This document shows, piece by piece, positions 29,412 to 47,100 of a stretch of DNA of 64,000 nt. The stretch comes from Pegea sp. RAD2-039 (taxonomy: Eukaryota; Chordata; Thaliacea; Salpida; Salpidae). The notes under the pieces were generated by a model, which had not been told where the DNA came from, searched no databases, and saw only the letters and a program-made list of their open reading frames with translations. The position numbers and the translations under genes were made by a program. Within the stretch, counting starts at the first letter, position 1. Every line of letters starts with the position of its first letter. Location of the stretch: NCBI GenBank assembly GCA_034620365.1, contig JAQGEQ010000335.1:401786-465785 (forward strand), read 5' to 3'.

Positions 29412-32400
29412 TCAATTCAATCTCAAGGTCCTTTGATTTTTTTCAGCCACCATACAAGGTTTTTCTTTTAAAATCTTTTGTTTCATTTCTTTAGTAAGTT
29501 CTATGGATCTTCGCTTAATTTCTTCACTTGTTAAATAAAATGAATCATCTAATTGGGCATTAGTATGCGTTTCATAATCTTCTGTTTCTTCAAATACTCT
29601 ATTTATTGTATCAATGTTACAGAAATCAGAGTAAGTTTTTGAATTTAGTTCAACTAGTATATTCTTCACCCAATCACTGTTTGACGATAGAATTTTTATT
29701 GTTTCAAAATTGTCAGTCTTATTTTCATTACTTTCAGTCGGCGTCTAAACATAACTATATTTTAAATTGATGCAATATTTTATCAGAAATTTTACAGTTT
29801 CATAAATAGATTTATTTTAACCACCACTAGTAAATATCTGAAATTATTGATTTTATAAAGATTATATAATTGTTTTACTTCAACAAAAATAAATATTCAT
29901 TAAGTCTCCTACCCTGCCATTTCTTAGTTTTATGTTTTCATGAATTTTTTTCATCATCTCATTTAGATATTCACCGAATGCTTTCAAATAACTTATTGAA
30001 CTCAACCAATCCATTTCAGTTGAAACTGTATTACACATCGAAAAGTTTAAGAAACCTTCCATTTTTGTGTTGTATCCATACAGAAGACAATAAGACTTTT
30101 GCACCTTTGATTAAATGCATGATTTATTACCGGCTTATAAACTATCTTTCAATGATAAGACTTTAAAACAATCTTACTTATTTTTATATTTATGACTAAA
30201 TGTTTTACTTACTTTACTCCAAGCAGCAAAACTACTACACAATTGCGAAATTGAAGCCATTACTAAATTCACTTTAGAATAATTATCTCTTAATTCATCA
30301 TTTAAGTTTTTGATTTTTGTTGTTGTTTGATCTTTTCTTCCTAATATTTTATCTATTTTATCATTCATTTTGTTTTTGAACATCTCTTGGTAATCAAGAT
30401 CATTGATATATTTCATTTTTAAGCTTTCTGTCAACAATTTTATATGAAAACTAAAGTAAAATAGTTTCAACTGTTTGCTTCTTACCTGCAATTGTTTTCA
30501 TAGATTTTCTTTTTTTTATTATACTACGATATAGATCCGTGAAATATATTTCTCTGCATAAAAATGATCTCTCAAATATTAACTCAAAACTTTTGTATTG
30601 TTAGTAAGTATTTTAAAAGTTCATTTACAGTTAGCTCAAAAATTGACTTTTGAAATAAAACAATCTTCTTAAGAACTCTCTTTTTATGATCTATCTCACA
30701 TTTTTGTGTTTTTTTAACTTACCGTTTATTTTGAATGTTTATCATTTTAGTAATTTCTTCTATGCTTTCAGCGTTGACAGTAGATCTTAAATCATCTAAC
30801 AATTTTTTTAAATCAAAAAATATACTTTGGCGGCTTCTATCTAGAGGCGCATAAACTTTTGTTTGAAGACAATCAAGTTCTGTAGGCTTTTCAAGCGAAT
30901 TCGACTATTTCAAATATTGAAAATTCAAATATAATCAACATTATCCAAAGATGATTTTATAAAAAAGTGAATTTTTATTTTCAGTTTCTCTTAAAAATTT
31001 TAAGAAGTTTTTTTTTACCTTATACTGAATGTGACTCTCACTATCATCAAATTCATGCTGATTAAATGCATTTCTTTTAACTCCTATTATTCTATCTAGC
31101 TCATTCGCAATCGATTTTCTTTTTTTATGTCCTATCATTAAACTTTCTTGTTGTCGCTTCTTATTTTCAAATATTACATTTTCTAGGTATTTCTGTATAC
31201 AAAATATTCTGTATTGATGAATAATCTCATAATATATTCAGAACAAAATTTCTTACTTTGTAATTTTCAAATTCTTTCAACGGTTGTCTACATTCATTTA
31301 GATGACCTAAAAGTTCATCCTTTATAACTTTTTCTAAACGCTGACATTCTTTTTCAAAGAGTCTTATAACTTTTGGAAAAATTTGTTTATCAAACGACAA
31401 AGTTTCTTTTACCTATTTTTTTTATTAAATTGAAATTGTTTAATAAATAGTTTATATAGTTTCTGAGACTTACTTTTTTATAGTTTGAGTTTATATGTGA
31501 AGCTGAACAGAATTTCAAGTTCATATCATTTGTGTCTTTTGAGAGTTTCTGAACCTTGACTCTAAAAACAGCAGTTATTTGTCAAGGTAATTGATTGATT
31601 ATATCATTAAAGTAGTTGATTAATCTTGAACACATATGAATAAAATTCGGTAACAATAACTTACTGGTGAAGATAAGTAATTTTTAAACAGTCTTGTTGA
31701 TTTTTTTTAATTCTTGCTAATTCAACCTTTAATGTGTGCAGTTTGTTTTCTCTTTGCTTCTTTTGATAACAGAGATTGTCGTATTTCGAAGTCAGCTTTG
31801 AGATATTTTCAAATCTTTGTTTTATTAAATTGTCTGTTGCTCCTGTAATTTGTTCACTACAGAGAAGTTTCAATATTATTTACAACTGCTTATATATTTT
31901 TTCAAACTGTTTATTTAGTTTTTTCAAATATATATTTAGTTTTCTCATAATTTATAAACAACTCATTTGTAAAATAACTATCTAACAATTTTTCCTGTGC
32001 AATGTTTTGACTTAATCAGGAATTGAAATATATAATCATGTGTTTGGTCGTATAAAATTATAAGTTTATTAAATATCAATAAACTAAAAAGGTATTACAG
32101 TTAGTTACATCTGTAATATATGTAAATTACTACCGTGATATAAAAACTAAATATTTTTTAATATAATAAAATAAGATACTTTTAACTCAACAAGCTATTC
32201 ATATACTTTTTAGTTTGTGAATAGTATAAACAGCCATAATGTGCTTTCACTAAAATCTTGATAATAATTCTTAGAATTTAAATAATCCAAAAGTATTAAG
32301 TTACAAGATTTTTTTACAAGAGTAATTTTTTTAGTAAAATACATTTACTTAATATTGTACCACGACTAAAATAAAAAAATTGTCAAGTGAAAAATATCTA

Positions 32401-34064
32401 GTCGAAAAAGAGTTCGAAAAAATCGATTTTTAGAGTGACATTGAAAGCTCATGTATTATTAACAACTTTGTATTTACTCTGTTGAAACAAATTCAGATTT
32501 ACTATAAAATTAAAAGTTTCTTTCAGATACTGTTAAAGTATTCTAAAGATATTTTGAAAGTTCAAATCTTTATAGCTTTATTTATTTACATATCTTGATT
32601 TGTTTAACGTATTTTTAACATACAAGCTTTGATAACTAATGGATATAAGTAATCTTTTAATGATTACCTTCTAAGCAATCAATCACTAAAACGAGATAAA
32701 AATATTCAAGCCAAGGTTTACTCAAAGAAGATTTTTGTACTGATTTTTGAAAAACAAATTCTTTTACTTATTCATTCTAACTTATTCTTCCTCAATTTAT
32801 TTAGCTTGTTGCTTTAAATTGAAGATAATATCTTACAAGTTATCAGATTGTTTTGCAATTTAGAAAACTTTTTAGAGTTATGGTAGTATTGCAAAATGTA
32901 TATCAATTAAAGTTAAACGTCATTCTCGTATAGACCGTTGTCATTCGGTAGCTAATAATTTGAATAAAATTCTTCATGAAAAGTTATTATCATTACACTA
33001 ATTATTGCCTTTTTAATAATTTACTTAATTAAAAGTATAAAGGTATCTTGATTTTAAAATGAATTGTTACTGGCTTTAGTTTTAAGCAGCTACAATTTAT
33101 CTATAGCCAATAGAAATAAATATGATATTATGTCTAATGCAATCGTCCAAGTCAAGTTTCAATTTTTTTATTTGAACAATTTAGCTGTTTTATGTAAACA
33201 TATAAAAGTGTACTTTTGATTGAAGTGCATTAATGATGAATCATTTCTGAGTTTTGATTGTAAAGTGTTTACTTATATTAAAAAAATTTAGATATTGTAC
33301 TTATTTACTTACAAACCAACTTCAATCTTTTCGTCATCACATCGAGTCTTTTTGAAAATATTATTATTTTTAATAGTTGAAATTTTTGATGTTCTTAAAT
33401 CGATCTTGCTCACAAAGATTGCAGATTCCATTTTTTCAACTTTGTTATCAATAACTTTACACAAAAATTGTCCATGATTGCTTGTATATGCTTCTTTCAA
33501 AGAAGATCTTGCTATAAAATAGATAAATGTATTTACTTATTGATTCAATTTAACTTTTCCTAATTTTTGTTTATCTTAGTTACAGTAAAAATATATTTAT
33601 TAATATGTTAAATTTTTACAAAAAACTTATTTAGTTTGATGTTAAAATTGAGTATGATAACTGATAACTTAAGATTCTTTTATAAATTAAAAGCCTCTTG
33701 AGGTATACTAGTATAGAAAAGTGTGTTTTCTTGATAAAACCCGTTTTAATTAGTTATTAAGATACTATTAACTTCACAAACTTTATAAATTCTAGCTAAT
33801 AGTTTGAATATCAAAAGTATTTTTAAGTTAAGAGAAAGCACCGGTTTTCTTTTTCATTTTGATCTGAAATTTTTAATTCAATTTGCATAAATATTTAGGA
33901 ATTACTAAACATTGGAGTTTTCAGCATTTAAAAATGCTATTTATTGTATAATAAGTAGTATGATTACCTTTCATTATTAAAAGATCATCTTCTCGACAAG
34001 TTGCTTCACATTCATCTAGTAATGTAGAAAAACTGGGTTTTGTGTGCTGTGATACAGCATTCAT
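29412..34064 (-). CDS. Unrecognised coiled-coil protein, 631 aa
   Basis: Exons: 34064-33968, 33511-33313, 31856-31665, 31561-31474, 31412-31257, 31192-31019, 30904-30723, 30553-30486, 30427-30213, 30104-29913, 29744-29412. They total 1896 nt with every phase agreeing, through nine short introns and one long one (33312-31857, about 1.46 kb). The protein is charged and mostly helical, for example QRFENISKLTSKYDNLC, RLFEKECQRLEKVIKDELL and KNKMNDKIDKILGRKDQTT. There is no signal peptide, transmembrane helix or catalytic motif. A more hydrophobic stretch near residue 485 (VMASISQLCSSFAAW) leads into MEGFLNFSMCNTVSTEMDW. The overall character could suit a ciliary, cytoskeletal or BAR-like membrane-shaping protein, but I cannot assign a family. 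It is co-oriented with IMPDH, whose stop lies about 1.4 kb upstream. Confidence 0.8.
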
Positions 34065-35445
34065 TTTTCAAAAATTGTTTAAGTATGAAATATATAATCT
34101 GAGTTAAACTGAAATATCTCAAACACTGAAGCTACTGTGATCATAAGAACTGTTTACATGTGAGATAGGCTTATATTGCGACATAATCAAATATAAAACA
34201 ATGATATGACGCGGAAAGCTGATATTTTACACCTTTTCAGGTAAATTAACTTATCATAAATTGCATTTTGATCAAATAATTCAAATAGAAAGTCTACAAG
34301 TTAGTTTTTTTAAAGTTTAAGAACATATATGACGATGCAGAGAATATATTTCTTAATTTAAAACTTGATGATAAACCGGAAATTCAACAAATACTTTATA
34401 AAAATTTATTAGTAAAACTAGTTTCCTTTTTAAAAGTAACCATACCATACATAAACTTTTTTTATTTAGTAACTTCTTAAAAGTTCAATGTTTGGAGTTA
34501 AGTAAAAGTCATTGGGAAATAATATAAAATTTTCACTTGTCAGAAAATAAAGGTTTTTGTAAATAGTTGGGGTCAATAGTAATTCGGTTGTCGAATTTCT
34601 AAGCTTTGTTTTTATCAGTTAAAAAAATCATTAAGTTATTTAGAGTGAAATTAATTCTTTTAAATAAATTGAAACAAATAAGTCACAAATTAGTATTCAA
34701 CTTTGACATCTAAGTTTTAATCTTAAATTCTAAGTTATTTATCTGTCTATTGAACATTTTTCTTTACTAAACTGCAAGCTTCATAACAATTTTGAAAAAT
34801 TTATTTAGTTAATAAGGTTTTAATCTGTGATTGATAAAATAATTAAAATCAATTCAGATTTAAAACATCATAAAACATTTTTTGATAAGAATTTTATACA
34901 GCGGTTTTTAAAGATGAATAATACAAACTGATAACAGAAAATAGATTATGAGAAGATTTGAAAGACAGATATAAGAAATGGAAATTATTTGATATTTTTA
35001 TACTTGTTTAAATAAACCATTTGATCATTAAATTATGAAAACCATCCTGTGTTCTTTGTGAATTATTAGATAATTTTTAAACATGATCAACTTATTAGTT
35101 TAAAATTATCATAAAAGTTCTTTTTCATAAGATAAGGCTAATTAAAGTAAACTAAAGAAACAAATGACGCCAAGATAATGTTGCATTGATATTTATTGAG
35201 TGAAATATGACTAAAACTGCAGATTTTCTTCAACATTACATGATTGAGTTAACTTTATTCGAATATTTAAATGAATTGTGATTACAAATATAAGAAGTTT
35301 ACTAAACTAAAACAATGATTTATATAGAGCAACAAGTAATTGATAACACGCTAAATAAGTGAATCCCACAAACCACAGCTAGATAATTAAGAACCTAGCA
35401 GTAAAAGCACAGAAAGAAAAAAGATGATGCACGAGTAAAGAATGG
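34065..35445. other. Intergenic (IMPDH 3' / coiled-coil 5')
   Basis: Holds the 3' UTR of IMPDH at the right and the promoter of the coiled-coil gene at the left, both on the - strand. AT-rich. No coding frame, repeat or RNA gene recognised. Confidence 0.5.
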
Positions 35446-39630
<4,185 letters not shown>

Positions 39631-40116
39631 TTTAGTGCTAAGAAACCTCTTTAAAAAAAATCAATAAGTACTAAAGAATAAAAACTATTAGACCAAACTA
39701 TTCACAAGAAATATCATAGCCAAATTTGAATGACTTTAAATATCTTATATAACCATAATATTTATATTTTTATTTAGTAATCCAACCTTTATAAATATTT
39801 ATTTACTAATTGAAACAAAATATGCTAATAACTGAATACAGCTAACTATGAACGTTTAGCACAGATAATTTTTTATCTCTAAATAACTCAGTCTGTCTAA
39901 TACGCCATGTCAGGCATGAGTTTAGAATAAAAATATAAACTTGGCCACTAAGGGGAGTGTACGAGCAAATTACATGATATCAATTTTGAGCGAAATCACA
40001 TACGTTAGTCATAAACGAATTATGCAGCAACATTTGACTTCAGATTTTACTAATATAATTGTAAAACTAATAATTAATGATTTGAAAATCTCAACTCTTT
40101 TTCAAAAAGTTCGAGC

Positions 40117-40175
40117 CAACCAACTCACCCACCAGCCAACTCACCAACCAAACCACCAGCCAACCAACCAATTTC
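40117..40175 (+). repeat. Short degenerate CCAACCAAC/CTCACC tandem repeat
   Basis: Repeats of a CCAACYAMC-like 8-12 bp unit (CCAACCAACTCACCCACCAG and similar). It keeps an open frame (HQPTHQP-type) within a longer + strand frame at 39941-40255, but that frame has no other protein-like features and is probably fortuitous. Confidence 0.6.
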
Positions 40176-40429
40176 AAGAGCAAAGTTCAAGGTTCACCAT
40201 GAGCCTTGAGAATTTTCACCAAGAGCCTTTAAATTCACCAAAGTTTTTTTTTTAACTTAAATAACTACTGATCCCACATCTTCTTAGCACTCAAATGTAA
40301 AGAACATCTTTCCATAAAGTTTTCCAGTTCACAGAAGCCCATCAATTCCCACAGGCGTCAAAACGATAGTTCTTCTATTACATTAGGTATGTTATTCAAT
40401 TACGATTACTAAACATTTTTTGAAATGAA

Positions 40430-40985
40430 AGCTCTTTAGCGTTTTCAAGATTTCACCTTTGTTTTTATTACCGAGACTATTTGTTAAAACTGTTATATCC
40501 TGATTATTTTCTATCAATTTTTTTGCGTCTCGCGTTGTGACAGACTGTATGACAAAGGTGGCATTTGTGTAATTTACAAAAAATTGCTGGCACCCAAAAT
40601 CACCAGAAATAAGCTCGATGCCAGTATTTCCATACCAGTCAGACTTCTTGTGACATCACATATCTAAATTTTGCTAAAACGTTTGATTCTATCCCACAGA
40701 CTAAGCTCATTATTGTTTTACAAAAATTAAAAATCAACAGCTTTATCTTAAAGTAGATTGTAGATTACTTATCAGGCAGAATCCAACAAACTCGTGTTGA
40801 AAGATCTTTATCTACTCCTAGTCAAATCACTAGTGGTGTTTCCCAGGGCTTCGTTCTGGGTCCCCTTCTCTTTTTACGTTTTATTGAAGACTTTATCAGA
40901 AGACTATTATCAGTAGATGATGTCAGTGTGTTTGTGGATGACATTAAGCTATTATATTGTAATGGATACCGATTTATGTGATAGA
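40430..40985 (+). mobile_element. Decayed LINE: endonuclease and reverse transcriptase pieces (copy D)
   Basis: The + strand decodes in broken frames to an apurinic-endonuclease piece (FVFITET near 40458, then RLYDKGGICVIYKKLLAPK near 40542) followed almost at once by reverse-transcriptase motifs: YLNFAKTFDSIP near 40660, then GVSQGFVLGPLLF near 40830 and FVDD near 40935. FVDD stands in for the usual Y/F-A-D-D box. The stretch between endonuclease and RT is deleted and frameshifts and stops are present. It is related to the 3' ends found at 37.9, 51.4 and 53.8 kb by shared RT sequence with copy C, but lies on the opposite strand. Confidence 0.8.
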
Positions 40986-43900
40986 TTGGAAGTTATTAGA
41001 AATATGTAAATGTTCACGCTGATCAGAATCTGATGAGAGGTAGAAACATAGAAAAGATCAAAAAATTGTAAAATGATACTATAAGAACAAAAATATACTT
41101 TTAAAAAATATTTTCAACAGTTTTAAAATTCATAACTAACTGTTGAACTAGAAATAAAATTGGAAAAAACATATTTGTAAATTTCGAACTTTTGATAAAC
41201 TTTTGACATTATCTAATATTATCTAATATTCACAAGGTTGAACTACTAAACTTTTTCATCTTGTCGTAATTTTATAATATTGAACAATTTTTATTGTTTA
41301 GAAAAAAAGTTTTTTTTATATATTTAGTACATGATTTAATTACTATACGACTGTGTTTTAATCACGATAATATTTTTTAAAGAAGAGCATAGATTATATA
41401 CAAACAATTGGACAAAATATTTTGTAAAACATTATTATTGTGCTTATGATACAAACCATTATATGTTTACTTATGTGAAAACAAATTATGAGAGTTAGTT
41501 ATTTATAAATTTTAAAGTATGTTTTATAACAAATGTTTTGAGATTAAGAAACAATTTCAATTTAAAGTTTAGTTAATCTCGCTCAACTTGTGCTTTCTCG
41601 TTGCATCTGTAAAGTTAAAAGTTTATTTCTATGAATAAAATCTGTAAAAAATATAGTGAAATAAGAATTACAAAGTTTGCAAAAGTAAATAGTACTTACA
41701 AATTATAATCAAAATAAATCTAGCATTTATATAATCAATTTGAAACAAGTTTGGTTAACAATTCAAAATTAATTATTTCATATATGATTTCAACGCGAAG
41801 GTAAGTCTTAGCCAAGTAATTTTAACACATGTGTTTGTTTACACTATGATATATGCCGGTTGCTTAATGTTTACTTCTTCATACAGGGATTCAAACTTAT
41901 ATTTATTGAAAAGTATTCTAATAACAGTTCAGTTTCATATAATTCTCATATAAATATTTATACTTTTAATACAAGATAAATTAGAAAATTAATATTTTTC
42001 TAATGAACAAAGCTACTAGAAACATAAGATTGCATAATTGCGTTTAGAGATAAACAAAAACATGCAGCTTGAATTGAAATTGTTGTTTACTTTCTTAAAT
42101 TTTGGGTAAACTTACTTTGATTTGTTGTATTTACATACAAGTTTGAACTTGAGCCAAATTTATTATTTTCTAATATTTAGTTAATTAAGTTGGAATTATG
42201 TGGGTTTTTGTCAAATAATCTTTTTTATTAACATTCTATGTAATTATTCACTGTTATATGCTTTTATGTGCACATTCTAGGGTTTGTATCTTGGTAGGGT
42301 CATTGCTCAAATAAAGAAGATATTAGCAGAGCAAGTTGCTGCTTCTGTTTAATCTTTTTTATTTCATAATTCTCTAATACTCTCTAAACTAACAATTTTT
42401 TAATATCTTTTTTTCAATTTTTTAATATTTCTTTTAAATTATAATTTTTTATAATATTTTTTATGATTTAATTATTATAATCTGTAAAGATTGCAATTTA
42501 AGATTTTGTAGTTTGACTTGTGAATAAAAAGCTTGACAACTTATGAAATGGAATCATTATGTTCATGCAATTATAATGAAATTGTTTCTTTTCCTAAGAA
42601 ACAGTGAATTATAAAAAACGATAGGTTTTAGCTAACAAAAATGACCACCAGACTGTAAATTTATGTATTATAGAGTTGTTTTTATGATTGTAACAGCATT
42701 TTTACCAAAAAACTGAATTATTAAATTAACCTAATTTTTTATATATAAGATTGCCATTTAGGTAATATTTTAGAAATTTATTTCTACATGAATTGTTATA
42801 TTGAAAGTATTTAATTTGTTGTTGCTTGTTAAATGTTTTTTTGTTTAATAAATTCTATTAAACAGCTTTTGAGGTATATATTTTGTTGTTGTAAGTGATA
42901 TTTAGCTAAAAAATGTTTATAGAAATTGACACCTATGTATATGTGGATATATTTATAGTTATTTCTTAAGGTTTTTTGTAAAAATGTTATTCACTTATAC
43001 AAAATTTAAGAAAGATGTTTTTAGAAGTTTATACATTTTATGAATTTATCTAAGCCTGGCTATTTAATAGAATTGAGTACTTAATATATAAAATTGATTT
43101 TATATATATTTTACCAATGTTCTGATATAAATGTAAGTGTATTGGGTAAACTTTAATTAAATTTTAAATGCCTTTGTTTGTTAAGCCTTAAAATATATTT
43201 TACTTATTAAAAAGTCAACAAATTTAAAACAAATAGTTTTATTATTTGTGTTCAATATTTATATTAGAAAAAGTTTATGCATTTATGTTAACTGTTGAAT
43301 ATTTCTTTTAATGATTAAAATGTTGAAAATATTTATTATTTCTTTAATCAAAGTTTTATGGTAACAATGTTTTATATTTGTATAGAAAAATTTGTTATGA
43401 TTATAGTTGTTATAAATGTGTTATACTCATTCTTTATCAAGTTGAATATAAGATAACTTTAAATTTCTTAACTATAATATTTTTTTGGCCCCTAAATTAT
43501 ATTAATTATGATTTTTTTCTTTATGTTACTTTTTCATGTAGTATTTAGTTTCAAATATGAATTCTTCTGTTGGTTTCTTTCTATGCTATTAAGTTTAATT
43601 TGTATACTTATGGGCAAAATAGTTTATTTTTGATAACTTTAATCTAAATAAAAGAAGAATATTTAATTGGTTGATTATTTATTTGATTTTACTATGAGCC
43701 AAAACAATTTTACCATATTAAGAATTATTTCATAGATCTTAAAGTTTTTGAAACTTTTAGATTTTTGCAAAAATTTTATTCCATTTTTAAAGTCAGAAAA
43801 AATAATTTTGATGAAAGACTTGCTTTTATCATTTTAATTAATTGGAATGTAACTTCAATTTTATTGATATAACATATTAGCATATAAATTTGATTGTTCT

Positions 43901-44155
43901 TAAATGATAAATACTCCTAATAAGTTTACTCAAGTTAAGCATTCACTAACTGCAAGCACTTTGAAAGTGTTCTTTGTTTGCACAACTTATATCTTAAATA
44001 GATGAGTAAGCAATAAAACATTAAATTTTATTTGTAGTAATGAAAAGACTGTATTTGCTTATAACTCAAATTACTGTTTTTTTTTAAAGAGTTTTTAAAG
44101 CTATGAATTATTTTTTGTATTTGGAAAAGAAAACTTATTAGCAGAATTTGAAATC

Positions 44156-47100
44156 ATGTCTAGTAGTAAAGGTTGGATGATTTTAGTAAATTTAATCTAA
44201 GGTTGAGAAACCACAATAAAATACTTATTAAGCAATTTTATAAAAACAAAAGTTTATTTTTTGAAAATGTACTTCTAATCAATTATTATTTTAAATTGCT
44301 TCTTACTAGATACTACTGAAGTACTACCAAAACCTATTTCTGATGAAAAGCAAATACTTAAATCAGGTATTTTTGTCTTAAAATTAATTTTAGAAATCAA
44401 CTATTTTACATCAAACATTTGTTCAGCTATTAAAGAGGTCAAAGTCCCGAGTCATTTGGATTTTAAACTCCTAATTGAGTATGATAATGATCCTGCCGAA
44501 CCTGCAACTGGTGTTCGAGTAATATTTTAAATTTATAAATTTTTTATTTGAACTAGTTGTAAATATTTGATTTGTAGAGAATGCCTGGCTCATTTCATAG
44601 CCTTGAACAAACAAATTTGACTTTTAATGATCATAAACCACAATCTCATTTTTCCACAAGCAATCAAGCTTTGCGTTCAAGTTTGTAATAGATTTCAAAT
44701 TGATGATTTTACTAACTGACGACTTTGTCATCTTCAGCATTTCCAAGCACTTCTATAAGTGAAGATGACTACGGAAGGAATAAATTCAATGAACGAGATT
44801 TTTCTTGTTAGTCTCTATTAGTTCATCTTTTAAAAGTTCCCTTTTTAATGATCTACTTTTATAGCGCACAGGACTAATGTTGTACACATGTCACATCCAA
44901 TGAACACACATCTTACCAGTAATGAGTTGAGAACCATCAAATCAGCATATGCTTTGCAGCCGAGGTATTTTGTCGATTGCTTGAACCTTTCAAATAACTT
45001 TATTTAAAAATATTTGTTTAATTTTCAGCAAGAAATCGAAATCACATAAAAGTAGGCGAGATAAGAACGAAAAGTTAGATCGCAAAATAAAAGTATCTCG
45101 CTTATTCCAATCTTCATTCTTCTTTTTTCATATCTAATTTTTCATAGAGTAGAAAAAGCTCTTCAACGAGCGCAGTCAGCACCAAAACACCCTTTTCAAT
45201 ACCTGAAGAGGATGAGGACCCTAAATCTTTTATAAAGTTTGTTATTAAGGTAGAATTTTGCATCTAAATAAACTTTTGAACTTGTTTTGATAGTGAGGGT
45301 GGCGGTAGTTATGTTGTTGATGTAGAAATGCAACATTTTAAAGGCAATGATGACAAAAAAGATGCTGATGTAAGTTGCTGACTTCTCTTCAAATCTTTTA
45401 AAAACTTTTCATACTTTTTAGAGTGATAAAAATGAAAGTGATTATCTGATCACCGAAGAAACTAAACTGGTTTGTTTTCTGATTTTTTTTTGATATTAGA
45501 ATTTATTTTTTCATAAAAACGCTTTGCTAACTTTTCATTCAAAACTTCATTTGAAGCTCAGACTTATTTTTAGGCGACTTTTACTCTTGGTGAGGACCTT
45601 AAACCCTCAACTGGTAAACTATGTCCTTAAATTTTATCACATGATTATAATCTTTATCTTTAGTTAATTTGGTGGAATCAGCAGAAGAATTGATTCCTAC
45701 AAAAAAGAAGAAACATCATAAGCGCAAACATAAACATGATATTGCTTTACAAAGAAGGATGTCAGGAAATATGCGAAAAGTAGAAGACAATCTTCTCCAC
45801 GAGATTCTTCATCATAAAATCTTTTTATAGCGATTCGATGATCCTGCAACTATTAACACTGCCGATTCCGATATCGAGTTGTCAGATCTTCATCAAGATG
45901 AAATCAAAAGTGAAAAAATCACAAATTAAATCAAGATCATTGATTGAGCTTTTACAGGTCACAGATATGAAGATAGAATTGGAATGAGGAAGCATCTACT
46001 CCAAAGACCAGTTCATCTGAAGAAGCAGAGACATCAGATTCTTCACGAAAAGTCTCATCTCCCTCACGAGGTATCGGTCACGTGACATGAACACTTTAAG
46101 TATCACAGTTGGTTGCAGATGTTTGTTGAATTAAACGAATTGAAGTTTAATGAGTGGCATGAGACGGCTAGATGGATTAAATTTGAAGAAGATGTGGAAG
46201 AATCGCAGTTATGGGGAAAACCCCACGTGGCTTCGTTGTCATTTCACAGTCTCCATGATTTACGAAAAGCCATCGAACAAGGTGCATTTGTTTAGACATG
46301 TGACAACTAACTAAGTATCTTGGTGGTTAGGAACGATGCTACTGGATATACAATCAAACTGTATGGAAGATATCTCTCGTAAGATTGTTCAATCATTACA
46401 AGAAGATCATGAACTAGATGAAGATCAAGGTCATCAAGTTTACGAAATTTTGATGAGGAAGCATAAGTAAGATCTTCTATTACTTTCATCAATCATCATA
46501 TGATCAGCTCTATTTCTTACTTCTACTAATCACTATTTCTGTTTGCAGTCACATACCAACAGATGGAAACAACTTACTTCGTTCCCTATCAACGTATCCC
46601 TTAATCAGTCATAGCAACGCACAGAACTTCCACATGGTAACCAACCATTACATCCGATTTCAATATCCGATCAATTGATATGTGAACAGAAAGTTGGTGA
46701 GGAGAAAGTCACTTTCCAGTCCTCATGTAGGAATATGGGAGATCTGAAACTGATGAAGAAGATTCCAGAGAACGCCGAATCAGCGCTTGTGCTTGTTGGT
46801 TCGTGACGTCATACATCTCGTGTTTCTGGTTGTTGATTTAGTTTTTTAGGAAATGTGGAGTTCTTATCATCACCTATTGTGACGTTTGTAAGATTTGATG
46901 AAAGTGTCCCGTTTGATGACGTCATCTCGCTGCCGATCCCCGCTAGATTTCTCTTTTTATTAATTGGTCCAAAACAAGAAGATTATGATTACCATGAGAT
47001 TGGGAGATCGATGTCTACTTTGCTAGCTGACAAGGTTGGTAGATGATTGGTTGCAACTGGTGTTTCTGGTTGCAACTGGTGTTTCTGGTTTTAACTGGTG

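Larger units (their letters stand above)
39631..44155. other. Intergenic (IMPDH / SLC4 divergent)
   Basis: Promoter sides of IMPDH (-) and the SLC4 gene (+). It contains a decayed LINE at about 40430-40985, a short ACC/CCA-rich tandem stretch near 40117-40175, and very AT-rich sequence from 41 to 44.1 kb. A pair of possible micro-exons at 41784-41800 and 42298-42352 is discussed in the findings. CTTTCTCG near 41590 followed by a GTAAAG donor could be a 5' UTR exon start, but this is speculative. Confidence 0.4.

Noticed and set aside
39941..40255. + strand frame of 104 codons with HQPTHQP repeats
   Set aside because: It has no exon partners and its composition is explained by the CCAACC tandem repeat.
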